DNA of 64,000 nt from Trichomonas vaginalis G3 (Eukaryota; Parabasalia; Trichomonadida; Trichomonadidae). Within the stretch, counting starts at the first letter, position 1; each line of letters begins with the position of its first letter. The position numbers and the translations under genes were made by a program. Shown piece after piece: positions 48,847 to 58,029 of the stretch. The notes beneath the pieces were generated by a model. The model was not told the DNA's origin and searched no databases. It worked only from the letters and a program-made list of their open reading frames with translations. The DNA is taken from positions 33,403 to 97,402 of the forward strand of contig NW_026529124.1 of assembly GCF_026262505.1 (NCBI RefSeq). Direction: 5' to 3'.

Positions 48847-49143
48847 GTTCTTACAATAAAAATAAAAAATATTTTTTAAAAAAACTAACTTTATTTTTTA
48901 TTTCGGGAAAATTCATGAAAATTCAAGAGGGTAGAAATGAGGGTAGAAAAGAGGTTAGATCTAACCTTCTACCCTAAATTATATTTTTGCTGAATTCATG
49001 AGTTTTGGTTGAAAGAATACGGTGGAGCCAAAAGTGGCTCGACCTCAAAACAAGCATTTTGTGAAGAATAATACAAAATTCAACGGGTGAGAAAAGAGGT
49101 GAGAAAACAGGTGAGATCTCACCTCTTCACCTAAAAGTATTTT
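48847..49143. repeat. Leader block and two palindromes
   Basis: 48847-48900 is the shared A/T-rich leader. Palindromes at 48929-48975 (TAACC allele) and 49084-49131 (CACC allele) follow. No gene. Confidence 0.7.
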
Positions 49144-50004
49144 TCAATACTTTTTCAGCACTTTTCCGTAGTTATATATGAAAGACAATTCGAGATAAAA
49201 GTCATAGTACAATGGAATAATATGTTGCACACCATTTGTTGTGAACCAAACTTGAAAGTCAGAGAAACTGTTACTAGGTGGTTCGTAGAATTTAGAAGCA
49301 AAGTCATAAAAGTCCTTACCAATACATAGAAAACTATTGTTGCTTGAACTGAAACTTGCATGACACATAACATTTTGAGGGTCAAACACGTTTCTATAAA
49401 CTGTCAAATCTGCTGGTGGAAGTATAAATTGAAATGGACCATCTGGTGGTAATGGTTCGTTCTGGTTTAGTAACCGAAGAAATTGTGCCCAAGAACGTTT
49501 GTCTACTTCCCAAAATAAAAACTCTGTATCTCTTGGAGGGTTAATTTCAATCTTTTGAAATGAAACGGTGGAGTTCATCTTGTCATATTCTAGTTTCAGA
49601 TAGTATGTTCCATTTAGTAAAGAGTCGTATTTTTCTTGAAATTCCCAATAATATTTGTTCATTTGAGTTTGAAAGTCATTTAGAGTTTTCTCAAGACTTT
49701 CGTCTGAACGAACTGTAAAGATCCTCATTTCGTCAAATTTGTCTATTAGACCACCAGAACCTTTATACTGCCCATGAAAATATACTACGAACATAAACGC
49801 GTTAGTTCTATTTGAAAACAAAACTCTTCTAAATCCTATTGCCTTTGCATCTGAAGGACTTTGAAGCCAACGAATTGGATAGTCAAACCTGTATATTCGG
49901 GATGAAATTTCTTCATCTGATATTGTCCTACCAGCATTTGTAAAGATATAGTCTAACGGTTTTGTATCTGCTACTTTTGTTCTTTGTTTTTCAACCTGAA
50001 GCAT
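49144..50004 (-). CDS. Putative jelly-roll virion protein
   Basis: 286 aa, looks whole. Family of 6065-6928 and 55549-56397. Conserved segments: YRFDYPIRWLQSP near residue 38, VFDPQNVMCHASFSSSNNSF near residue 205 and FSDFQVWFTTNG near residue 245. Strand-rich, no catalytic motif. Two copies in one element (this and 55549) may reflect merged lineages or distinct vertex proteins. Confidence 0.5.
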   Translation of the reverse strand: MLQVEKQRTKVADTKPLDYIFTNAGRTISDEEISSRIYRFDYPIRWLQSPSDAKAIGFRRVLFSNRTNAFMFVVYFHGQYKGSGGLIDKFDEMRIFTVRSDESLEKTLNDFQTQMNKYYWEFQEKYDSLLNGTYYLKLEYDKMNSTVSFQKIEINPPRDTEFLFWEVDKRSWAQFLRLLNQNEPLPPDGPFQFILPPADLTVYRNVFDPQNVMCHASFSSSNNSFLCIGKDFYDFASKFYEPPSNSFSDFQVWFTTNGVQHIIPLYYDFYLELSFIYNYGKVLKKY

Positions 50005-50014
50005 TTAATATATG

Positions 50015-50046
50015 TAAAAATATATTGTTTTAAAATGGTATGCCAT
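50015..50046. repeat. 32-bp direct repeat, copy 1
   Basis: Identical to 50644-50675. Together they bracket the HNH gene. Contains ATTGTTTTAAAATGGTATGC. Confidence 0.85.
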
Positions 50047-50205
50047 ATAGCTTCTTGAATTTGTTAAGAAGTATTTGAACGTATTTTCCATCTGTATCTC
50101 TAGTGTTTACATAAGCATAGCCCGCCTTAGTAAAATATACTTGTAATTTCCTATAGTTTACGCCGGTATAAAAGTAGAAAGAGTCTTGTTCTTCGTCTTC
50201 CTATA
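50047..50205 (-). pseudogene. Remnant reading frame
   Basis: Fossil piece of about 50 codons (for example LLNKFKKLYGIPF) with no start codon of its own. It lies just after the HNH gene. Family unknown. Confidence 0.3.
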
Positions 50206-50208
50206 GTA

Positions 50209-50616
50209 TCAAACGTAATGCTTGCCATAGTCTGTAATTTCAATTGTTTCATCTTCTTCTAGTTCGTCGACAAATTCGAATACAATATCTCTAAATTTGC
50301 CTTTGTTCTTATTGTTTTCAGAACGAGTGACCCAACGTAAGTTTTCAAGTCTATTGTCGTTTCTTATACGGTTTATATGGTCTACAAAAGGTAAATTGTT
50401 AGGATTCAGTATAAAATGAGTTGCAATGACAACATGTTTAAGATAGCGTTTTCCACTCATCTTCATAATAGCATATCCGTCATTTCGCTCCCATTCGCTT
50501 AAAACTCTTTTTGTCTTTTTGTTTCTGACTTCAAATGACTCACAACAGTGAATTTCATATTTCTCATCTAACAAACAAGTTTCCCAACGGTCTTCTCCAA
50601 CAAACTCAGCGTACAT
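50209..50616 (-). CDS. HNH homing-type endonuclease with NUMOD4-like start
   Basis: 135 aa from ATG 50616, looks whole. NUMOD4-like N-terminus (WETCLLDEKYEIHCCESFEV), then an HNH core: LKHVVIATHF, LPFVDHINRIRNDNRLENLR and W near residue 105, the H-x3-N-R-x2-N/D-x2-LENLRW pattern of phage and virus homing nucleases. It sits where the polymerase gene is cut down to a remnant and is bracketed by 32-bp direct repeats. Confidence 0.8.
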   Translation of the reverse strand: MYAEFVGEDRWETCLLDEKYEIHCCESFEVRNKKTKRVLSEWERNDGYAIMKMSGKRYLKHVVIATHFILNPNNLPFVDHINRIRNDNRLENLRWVTRSENNKNKGKFRDIVFEFVDELEEDETIEITDYGKHYV

Positions 50617-50643
50617 TTCAAATAAAATAAAAAAATATTTTTT

Positions 50644-50675
50644 TAAAAATATATTGTTTTAAAATGGTATGCCAT
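50644..50675. repeat. 32-bp direct repeat, copy 2
   Basis: Mate of 50015-50046. A second direct repeat (50552-50580 and 50674-50702, core TTTCATATTTCTCATCTAAC) overlaps its end and runs to the polymerase remnant. Confidence 0.85.
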
Positions 50676-50685
50676 TTCATATTTC

Positions 50686-50955
50686 TCATCTAACAAACAA
50701 GTGTCCTTCAACTTGAGGTTCACTAACATCGAAAGGCATGTTCATAAGACGTTCTTCTTCTAACCTCTCTAGTCTGTTTGGATAATTTGCACGTGCTGTT
50801 TCCAAATCCATTTCGTAGCGAAGACCAGCCAGTTTGTCATAGACTTTTATGGGTCTTCCCTTCCTATATTTAAAATTCTTCGAAACTCTCCAACCATATC
50901 TTTGCAACTCTGCTTTTATTCTAGCAGACTTTCTATCCATTCTATATGGGGGCAT
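50686..50955 (-). pseudogene. N-terminal remnant of DNA polymerase B
   Basis: Fossil piece. Matches the first part of 12680-14832 (RMDRKSARIKAELQRYGWRV). The rest of the polymerase is not found in element B. Confidence 0.85.
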
Positions 50956-50986
50956 TTTTATAAAAATAAAAAAATATTTTTTTTCT

Positions 50987-51571
50987 TTACTTTACATAAC
51001 CGCCTGCTGCCATAAGTCTTTGACGCCAACCCATACCAGCTAATGAAGGTTGACTTGGTTTAGTTTGGAAACTAAACTTTGGTTTTGGTTTATCTTCAGT
51101 TTTTGGTTTCTCTTCTTCTATCGGTTTTTCGTCACTTTTCGGTTCCTTTGACTTTACCTCACTTGCAGGAACAGTTGTGTCGTCAACATCTTCATAAATA
51201 TCATATGCCATTTGTTGTTGTTTTCCTTTCAACTTTTTGTGTTTGTTGTAAAGTTTAGAATATTTTGACTCTAAGTCAATGAGATGTTCTATAATGAACT
51301 GTTGGTCAGTGAAGTAAACTTTTCCATCTGTTGTCTCGAAAGCTTTTTCAGACTTCAATATTTTATTTGTGAGAGTCTGTTTCTTTTTTGAGATACTAGC
51401 CGTTCCATTTCTATGAAAAGTGACTTTGTAGTTAGGGTTTGTATTTCCAGACCTGGCACTTTCTATTATTGAATTTTTCTCTTCATCTGTAAGTTCTTTG
51501 ACAGGTTTTGACAATGGTTCTGAACTTTTTGTTTGTGGTGTCAAATCTACCGTTTCAACTTCTTCGGTCAT
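50987..51571 (-). CDS. Acidic/basic low-complexity protein
   Basis: 194 aa, looks whole; near-identical to 12065-12649 (a handful of changes). Confidence 0.55.
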   Translation of the reverse strand: MTEEVETVDLTPQTKSSEPLSKPVKELTDEEKNSIIESARSGNTNPNYKVTFHRNGTASISKKKQTLTNKILKSEKAFETTDGKVYFTDQQFIIEHLIDLESKYSKLYNKHKKLKGKQQQMAYDIYEDVDDTTVPASEVKSKEPKSDEKPIEEEKPKTEDKPKPKFSFQTKPSQPSLAGMGWRQRLMAAGGYVK

Positions 51572-51590
51572 TTCATCTCAGTAAAAAATT

Positions 51591-51743
51591 TTAGTTTGGT
51601 TTGTTTTCAACTGGTTGTTTAGGTTTTTTAAGTCGGTCTAAAACTTCCTGAGGTATAGGAAGAACTTGACAAACACGTTGTGTAACTGCTGGAAGTCGAC
51701 AAATCCATCTTGAACACATTTGTCTCAATGCTGTATTGTTCAT
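51591..51743 (-). CDS. 50-aa conserved small protein
   Basis: Counterpart of 11893-12045, same length and same TTTTTTACTGAGATGAA leader. Conservation of length and leader supports a real gene. Confidence 0.6.
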   Translation of the reverse strand: MNNTALRQMCSRWICRLPAVTQRVCQVLPIPQEVLDRLKKPKQPVENKPN

Positions 51744-51762
51744 TTCATCTCAGTAAAAAACT

Positions 51763-52164
51763 TTACATTCCCCAAGTTTGAGGTGGTTGCGGTTGGTTAT
51801 TGTTTACCCACTGTTGTGCATGGTTATATCCTCTGTTAAAGAATCTTTCACCTTGGTCCATATAGTGTCCTGCTTGGTTATAGTAGTCATTTGCTTTGTT
51901 ATAATAGTTTCCTGCTTGTCTTCCTACATTGTCCATCCATCCTTGAACTTTTCCTCTTGTTTCAGGATTTGGAATAAGATTTGTTGCATCTCGTGCTACA
52001 TCCCAACCTTTCTGTACAGTTTGTATAATAGGTTGTGCTTTCTCTTTAAGTATACCTAATGTACTCAAAATCTTCCTTCCAACTCCAAATACACCTCTGG
52101 CTATTGTTCCCACTGCGGGTAAAAATCTGGATGCAACTCCTGCTAACGCGCCAAATAAACCCAT
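51763..52164 (-). CDS. Small amphipathic virion protein (pVI-like)
   Basis: 133 aa, looks whole; counterpart of 11472-11873 with about five changes. Hydrophobic Gly/Ala N-terminus and Tyr/Asn-rich C-terminal half. Diverges from the integrase across 17 bp. Confidence 0.5.
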   Translation of the reverse strand: MGLFGALAGVASRFLPAVGTIARGVFGVGRKILSTLGILKEKAQPIIQTVQKGWDVARDATNLIPNPETRGKVQGWMDNVGRQAGNYYNKANDYYNQAGHYMDQGERFFNRGYNHAQQWVNNNQPQPPQTWGM

Positions 52165-52181
52165 TTCTTATGGGTTAAAAA
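52165..52181. promoter_or_regulatory. 17-bp bidirectional start region
   Basis: Counterpart of 11455-11471, with one or two base changes (TTCTTATGGGTTAAAAA). Confidence 0.5.
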
Positions 52182-53141
52182 ATGACGAATCCAAACAAGG
52201 ACCCCTATGTTTCTAAAGCGACAAAGAAAGCACTCATGGTAAAAATCTTTAGTTCAACACCAAATGCTTGGTTTATGGATATCTTGGAAAACATTCCGAG
52301 GTATAGAGAAGATGGACCACCATACTGGCTAATATTTGTCGGTCAAAACACAAGATACTGTGAAGCCATACCATTACAGTCCAAAGCTATTTTAGATATC
52401 TTAGCAGCTTTGACAATATTCGTTGACAAATACCATCCAACAAAACTGACATCTGACTGTGAAAGTTCTTTCAAATCAGATGATGTAAAAAACTATCTGC
52501 GTTCAAAAAATGTAAACCAATATTTCATTGTCGACCAAAACCATTCTGCTCTTGGTGTCATTGACGGTTGTATAAAAATGTTAAGAGACTTAAACCAACC
52601 ACAAGGTGGTGAAGCAAATGAAATGTCATATGACGACAAATATAGACACTTCTCCATGGCAAAGATGAGACAAGTTTTAAATATTTACAATAGCCGTAAA
52701 CAAAAAGGTTTGGGAAACCACTCCCCCGAAGAAATGAAAAACAACCCTGACTTAGAGAAAGACTATATATTTAATAATTTAGTCAAAAGAGACAAACAAG
52801 AAAGAATGTCGGGCTTCAAACTTCAGAAAGGTGACAAAGTAAAAATAGAAATACCCAAACGCGACCCATATGAAAATACTATTGACTATGACAACAATGG
52901 GAACCCGACAGGTACTCACATTCGTGTTCGTAAAAATAGAAGAAAGTATACAAGAGAATATTATGAAGTTTTAGGCAAACATGGCAAAATGTACAGACTG
53001 CAAGCAGAAGATAAAACTACTATTGTCAGACCTCGTTTCAAACTTGTCAAAGTTCAAGGTGGTATACTTTCAAAGACAGTTCCTAACAAATATAAGACAA
53101 CTCCTGACGAATATGCTAAAGAAGTTGAAAATGACGACTAA
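52182..53141 (+). CDS. Maverick integrase (retroviral-type rve)
   Basis: 319 aa, looks whole. Same core and basic tail as 10495-11454. Differences cluster at residues about 40-80 (for example RYREDGPP and QSKAILDILAAL). The only integrase gene in element B, so it is the likely source of B's integration at the TAGCCT site. Confidence 0.9.
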   Translation: MTNPNKDPYVSKATKKALMVKIFSSTPNAWFMDILENIPRYREDGPPYWLIFVGQNTRYCEAIPLQSKAILDILAALTIFVDKYHPTKLTSDCESSFKSDDVKNYLRSKNVNQYFIVDQNHSALGVIDGCIKMLRDLNQPQGGEANEMSYDDKYRHFSMAKMRQVLNIYNSRKQKGLGNHSPEEMKNNPDLEKDYIFNNLVKRDKQERMSGFKLQKGDKVKIEIPKRDPYENTIDYDNNGNPTGTHIRVRKNRRKYTREYYEVLGKHGKMYRLQAEDKTTIVRPRFKLVKVQGGILSKTVPNKYKTTPDEYAKEVENDD

Positions 53142-55530
53142 GCAATTCTATACCATGCGTAAACTGTCATGTAAGGTGGCATGTATTCTTTACTTTGTCC
53201 CGTTGTTTGCGTATATCCTGAAACGAAATGTGTATGGTTTCCTTCTCCCTGAGTGTCATCCCAGTAACAATTTATAGCAAACTTAACGTCGTCTTTAACA
53301 TCATATCCTTTACCTTTTGTCATTCCTGACCAATCCCAATATCTATGCTTATGCCAACCTGCTTGAGATGTACTTAAATCTATGTAGTGACTGTGTGCAG
53401 GTAAATTTTCACCTGAAATCGTTTTACTTCCACCTGTTTCCTTTGAAGAGTTTGCACAATACAAAAACCTGTCGACTATTTGTTCCCATGCACCAACACC
53501 AAACATTACTTGAGGACCTCTTGCTTCCATAGATGTATAAATAGAACCTACTGGTAGAGATGTGAAAACTTAAATTTTATAATCCCTGGGATGCACTTTC
53601 TTCGATTTTTTTTAAATTTTTGGGATAAATTTTGACATCTTTTTTTTTGCTGGCGACCCCCCCCGTTTAGGGCATCAAAAAAACATGTTGTTTCGTTTCA
53701 AGATCGGGATATGTTGTGAACCCGACTTCTTTCATTAATGAAGTGATTTCTTAAGTTGAATAAAAACAAATTTGATTGAAATTCATACAAAATTTCTTTT
53801 TATCATTATTATTTAAGATGCTTTTTTATGTTGAATTGTTAATTTTTTTATTTCCACCTGGGATATTTTGAATTGGGCTAGCCCAATCCCACCTCTCAAT
53901 TTTCTCTCAATTGGGCAATGGGGATCCCATATAAAATGTATTGTAACAAAATTTTACATGCATAATATAGTACAATTAAACAACATTCTAAAAATATTAA
54001 ATTCACATCATTTACTTGAAGATTTTATATTTTCAACAAAAATTAATACAATAATTACATTAAATTGAGGAGATTTATAATAATTATTATAAATTAAAAT
54101 ATTATTACTCATTAATTTGTTGAAATATTGCATTTTAGTGGTAAAAATTAAAATTTAAGTTTACATGGAGAAAAAAAATTTTTAAATTCCAAAAAAAAAT
54201 TCAATTGGGATAACGATAGGGACAAAAATTTAGAATCCCCATATGCTTGGGATAAAATCACATGACTACCTACTGGGTTCATTAAATCAAACATATGAGA
54301 TATTATAGGATTGTCTCTTTTGAACTTAAAATATAGTGCAACTATTTCAGGTTTCTTCTGGTTTGTGTCAGAATATTTTTTATAATATAATCTTATGTTT
54401 TCAGGGTAGGTAAAATCTTGACTATAATATTTATTTCTGTCATCTTCATAATAGTATACTATTCTCGTTTTTTCTATTGCATTATATCTTTTATATCTAT
54501 AAAAATCTAAATATAATGTTAGCTTTTGTTCATCTACATGTGGTGTTCTGACGTCATCTCCATAGTCATAATAATATGGTGCTGGAGCTGGGTCAGGCAA
54601 TGTCATATCTGTCATTTCATAAACTCTTAAATATTTCTTTTGTTCGTCTCCATATAAGTTTAAGTAGCAGTTGTTGTCTAATGGAACTTTAACTTGTGTA
54701 CCATCATTCTTTTTATAGCTTACATACATTTCATTGTTATTTTTCGGAATGAGTTTACACCGTGTACCATTTTCTAAGGACTGTACAAACTGCCATCTAA
54801 AATATTTATTTTCTTCATTGACAGAAAAGTCACCAACAATAGTTTCAATATTTTTTGTTCCTATCAAACTTTGGTATATTTCATTGACATATGTTTTATC
54901 TGCTTTATTTTCAAGGCTAACGTTTAAGTCTGTTATTTCAGAAGATGTATGTGTATGTCCAACGGCACTTTTCCTGTTTAAGGTTTCTTGTAAGTTTGTA
55001 ATATTTGCAATGGTATGTGTATGTCCAACGGCACTTTTACTGTTTAAGGTTTCTTGTAAGTCTGTTATTTCAGATATAGAATGTGTATGAGTCTTTTTAG
55101 AATATTCGTTTTCAGCTCTTGTCACTTCACTTGACATTTTATTGTCAACATATGTTTTGTCTGCTAGTTCAGGATGAGTATGTTCTTTTGTTGCATAAGC
55201 ATTGTTAGCTCTTTCTTCTTCTTTTGCTATTGCATCGTCTACATATTCTTTGTCAGCTTTGTTGTCAACATCTGTTTTCAAAAGAAGTTCATTTATAGGT
55301 TTCTCGTTTAAAGTTCCTTTTGTTGGATTTATACAGACAGTATGGTTCTTATTGTCATGAAACAGAAACTCATCTGTCATTGGGTTTAATGTCAGTTTTA
55401 AGTTTCCTTCTTTCAATGACTCAGATATCTTAGAATAGTTTGAAAAGTTTGTTGTGTTCTTATTTAGAGCTTGCATAATGAGTTGTCGGTTGTGTTGTAT
55501 TTCTCTCATAGACGCTGTTTCATTTGACAT
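53138..55530 (-). pseudogene. Fibre gene interrupted by a DNA element
   Basis: Fossil part of element B. Same fibre as 8368-10498: short head, KADK and HTH shaft repeats (about three), beta region and phage-type tip ending MPPYMTVYAWYRIA. It is split by a 714-bp insertion (53555-54268) and otherwise looks close to whole. Convergent 4-bp overlap with the integrase. Confidence 0.8.
53555..54268. mobile_element. 714-bp non-autonomous DNA element
   Basis: Flanked by an 8-bp direct repeat CCTACTGG (53547-53554 and 54269-54276); a 9-bp duplication ACCTACTGG is equally possible. Comparison with the uninterrupted fibre gene in element A fixes both edges. Ends are TAGAGATGTG and, read inward from the right, TAGTCATGTG, both soon followed by ATCCC. 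Very AT-rich, no gene. An 8-bp duplication with TAG ends suggests a hAT-type MITE; a 9-bp one would suggest a Mutator-like element. Confidence 0.85.
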
Positions 55531-55548
55531 TTTTATTCTAGATAAAAT
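55531..55548. promoter_or_regulatory. 18-bp near-symmetric bidirectional start region
   Basis: ttttattctagataaaat separates the starts at 55530 (minus) and 55549 (plus). It is close to a perfect palindrome around TCTAGA. Confidence 0.55.
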
Positions 55549-56397
55549 ATGCTTCCAATAGAAAAAGAAAATTCAAGAGTTGCTACAACTAAACCATTAG
55601 ATGAACTTTTTACTAATGTCGGTCAAAAGTTTGAGACAGAGACCGTAAAGCATGAAGGCTATCGTTTTGACTACCCATTAAGATGGCTAAGAGACCCATC
55701 TGTCACAAAAGCTATTGGCTTTCGTAGAATGAAGTTTGTGTCTGTAGAAGATAAAAGTTTTCCATTTATTGTAAGGTTTCATATAGATTATATATCTGAA
55801 GGGAAACGAAAAATGTGGGAAGAAATTGAGCTAATACAAGTTGACCTTTCATCTTCTCTACAGACTGCGTTAAAAAGTATAGAAGATAAAATAAATTCAT
55901 GTTATGCAAAATATGCTGATGAATATGCAAATACCGAGAGCACACTTTATGTGAGAATTGTATATGACAAACAAAATTCACAAGTGTCATTTCAAATCTA
56001 CGAAGACAATCCAAAGAAAGACGAACAAATATATACAGAATTCACTGCAATGTCATGGTATTATTTGCAAAGAATGTTAAATCAGAAAGTCAAACTTCCT
56101 TTAGCAAATATTTACAGTCGATATGCAAGAGATGAACCATATTTATTTAAAGATGTTTTCGACCCAGCTGCTATTATTGTTCATGCTTCATTTTCTGGCG
56201 CCCAAAACTCTTTCTTATGCTTGGCAAATGACTTTTACGAAAAACCTACAAAGTTATACGAACCACCAAGTGGAAGTATTTCAGACTTTCAAGTATGGTT
56301 TACTACAGATGGAAGAAAAAGAATAATTCCATTATACCATGCGTTTTACTTAGAACTTAGTTTCATATACAACTACTATCGAACGGTAAAAATATAA
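55549..56397 (+). CDS. Putative jelly-roll virion protein
   Basis: 282 aa, looks whole. Closest to 49144-50004 (YRFDYPLRWLRDPS, IIVHASFSGAQNSFLC, ISDFQVWFTTDG). Ends 4 bp before the convergent gene. Likely structural, family otherwise unknown. Confidence 0.5.
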   Translation: MLPIEKENSRVATTKPLDELFTNVGQKFETETVKHEGYRFDYPLRWLRDPSVTKAIGFRRMKFVSVEDKSFPFIVRFHIDYISEGKRKMWEEIELIQVDLSSSLQTALKSIEDKINSCYAKYADEYANTESTLYVRIVYDKQNSQVSFQIYEDNPKKDEQIYTEFTAMSWYYLQRMLNQKVKLPLANIYSRYARDEPYLFKDVFDPAAIIVHASFSGAQNSFLCLANDFYEKPTKLYEPPSGSISDFQVWFTTDGRKRIIPLYHAFYLELSFIYNYYRTVKI

Positions 56398-56401
56398 TTT
56401 T

Positions 56402-56644
56402 TTAATACGGTTGAGGTGTTGGATTTGGTTGCCAACTAGACTGTGGTGCAGGTTCAGGCTGTTGTATAACAGGAGCTTGTTCTTCTGGTTCAGGGTCTTT
56501 AGGTATAATACCAACGAACTGACCTACCCTTTTACCAATATTTTTGACACCGTTCCAAATTCCTCTTCCTACGGTTTTTATTCCATTCCATATACCTCTT
56601 CCAACTCTTCTGAAGAAGTTTCCAATACTACTGAAGAAACCCAT
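56402..56644 (-). CDS. Small amphipathic basic protein with Pro-rich tail
   Basis: 80 aa, looks whole. Residues 1-45 form a Gly/Arg/Ile amphipathic helix with an internal repeat (RVGRGIWNGIK, TVGRGIWNGVK); residues 50-80 are Pro/Gln-rich with PQSSWQPNP. A membrane-active or DNA-binding minor virion protein is likely from composition. Confidence 0.5.
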   Translation of the reverse strand: MGFFSSIGNFFRRVGRGIWNGIKTVGRGIWNGVKNIGKRVGQFVGIIPKDPEPEEQAPVIQQPEPAPQSSWQPNPTPQPY

Positions 56645-56662
56645 TTTACTATATGTAAAAAT

Positions 56663-57024
56663 CTAATGTCCGCCTAGTCTCTTACGTTTCCTGTTGAGTT
56701 CCATAGCATTCTTTAACTGGAGCTCATACATTCTGTTTCTCCTCTGGTAGAAAACATATTCTGGGTCAACTCCTGTGTTTGCGTCATCTGCATAAAGTTG
56801 TTTATATCCCACTTCAGGGTTTGTAAAAACTCTTTCCATCTCATATTTGCATACCATGGTGGCAAACCTAACGCAGCGTCATTTGACATGGCAGTTTGCA
56901 TTTGTACATCTGTTGGCACTTGACCATAGTTTGCCATTGCAGTTTGTATTCTAACTTCATTTGGAATATTCTCTGGGTTTGGTTGTCCAGGTTGCTGTGC
57001 ATTCGCTAAGTTCTGTGCGTCCAT
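56663..57024 (-). pseudogene. Broken small virion-region gene
   Basis: Fossil part of element B, broken, about one break. Start is Gln/Asn/Pro-rich (MDAQNLANAQQPGQPNPENI); the end is basic (ELNRKRKRLGGH). No family recognised. Confidence 0.4.
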
Positions 57025-57236
57025 TTAATATTAGATAAAAATATCTCTTACGAGTACATATGCTGAACATTTGCAGGCATTGGTTCATCTTCATATTCTC
57101 TGTACTTTTCTGCCACGTCAAATAAATAAATGACACAATGGAAAAAACCTAAAACAAGTAGTCCGATTTCAAACCACATTTACTTACTAATAAAATTTCT
57201 TTGTTATGACACTTTCTCCAGTTTATAGGACCTCTC
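57025..57236. other. Gap with a short hydrophobic reading frame
   Basis: Contains a very short hydrophobic frame on the minus strand (MWFEIGLLVLGFFHC), too short to call. 57200-57240 (CACTTTCTCCAGTTTATAGG) recurs near 63122 in element C. Confidence 0.35.
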
Positions 57237-57983
57237 TCATATTCTATCTGTCATATATAAATCATAGTCATGTATGTCCTCTAACCATCTCATAACGGTT
57301 TCCAAACCACTTTTATCGGATGTAAAGTAAAAGCATGGATGGTTATGTATAACGTCTAAAGTTTCTAAAGAGTCTCTCAAAGTCCAGTCTACTTGGTATT
57401 GAAAATCCCATGTGTTATAGAACGGCGGGTCCACTATAAAGAAAACATTTTCCTTGTCTTTATATTTTTCATACAAATCTGTCCAATGACATCTCACAAA
57501 CTCTATACCCTCAATATATTTTTCTAATGTCCTCTTTGAAAAAACATTTGTATAGTTAAGATATAAAACTTTTGACATAAGTGTTTCAATGTCATGAACT
57601 CTTATAGCACCACTATATAATAGTCTAGCAGATATACTATCCCAGTCTATATATTCTGCTTTTTTCAAAACCTCTCTCACAATATTTTTGTTATCTAATG
57701 GTATACGTTCCATCTTACCTATAGGTATCTTTTCTTTTAACTCTTTCAATATGTTGTTTGTGTCTGGAATATGTTTGAGACGGTCCATATAGTTGTCGAA
57801 GTCATTGCATATAATCTTTGAGTCTGGGAATATTATATGGCACAAATGGGATATATAGAAACTTCCACCGAACAAATCTACAAATGTTAGACCATTCGGT
57901 AGTTTCTTAAGTTCTCTCAATATAATATCTTTACATCTACTCTTATTTCCAAAGAACGGTAACGGTGGTTTTGTAAAATTCAT
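57237..57983 (-). CDS. D12-class N6-adenine DNA methyltransferase (Dam-like)
   Basis: 248 aa, looks whole. N-terminal PFFGNKSR (the K-x2-PF.G.K SAM-binding start), motif I FVDLFGGSFYISHLC near residues 36-50, acidic SAM loop KIICNDFDNYMDRL, and motif IV FFIVDPPFYNTW near residue 180. These are the D12/Dam hallmarks; the enzyme transfers a methyl group to N6 of adenine. N6-methyladenine is known in T. vaginalis DNA. It lies next to the element's right terminus and may mark or shield element DNA. Remnants near 33955 (and flanking sequence near 63122) show the gene recurs at element ends. Confidence 0.9.
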   Translation of the reverse strand: MNFTKPPLPFFGNKSRCKDIILRELKKLPNGLTFVDLFGGSFYISHLCHIIFPDSKIICNDFDNYMDRLKHIPDTNNILKELKEKIPIGKMERIPLDNKNIVREVLKKAEYIDWDSISARLLYSGAIRVHDIETLMSKVLYLNYTNVFSKRTLEKYIEGIEFVRCHWTDLYEKYKDKENVFFIVDPPFYNTWDFQYQVDWTLRDSLETLDVIHNHPCFYFTSDKSGLETVMRWLEDIHDYDLYMTDRI

Positions 57984-58029
57984 TTATATATAATAATAAA
58001 AATGTTTTTCCCTGAAAAGTGACAGAAAA
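57984..58029. promoter_or_regulatory. Methyltransferase start region
   Basis: A/T-rich upstream region (TTTTTATTATTATATATAAA on the minus strand) followed by AAGTGACAGAAAAGTGACAA direct repeats. Confidence 0.35.
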
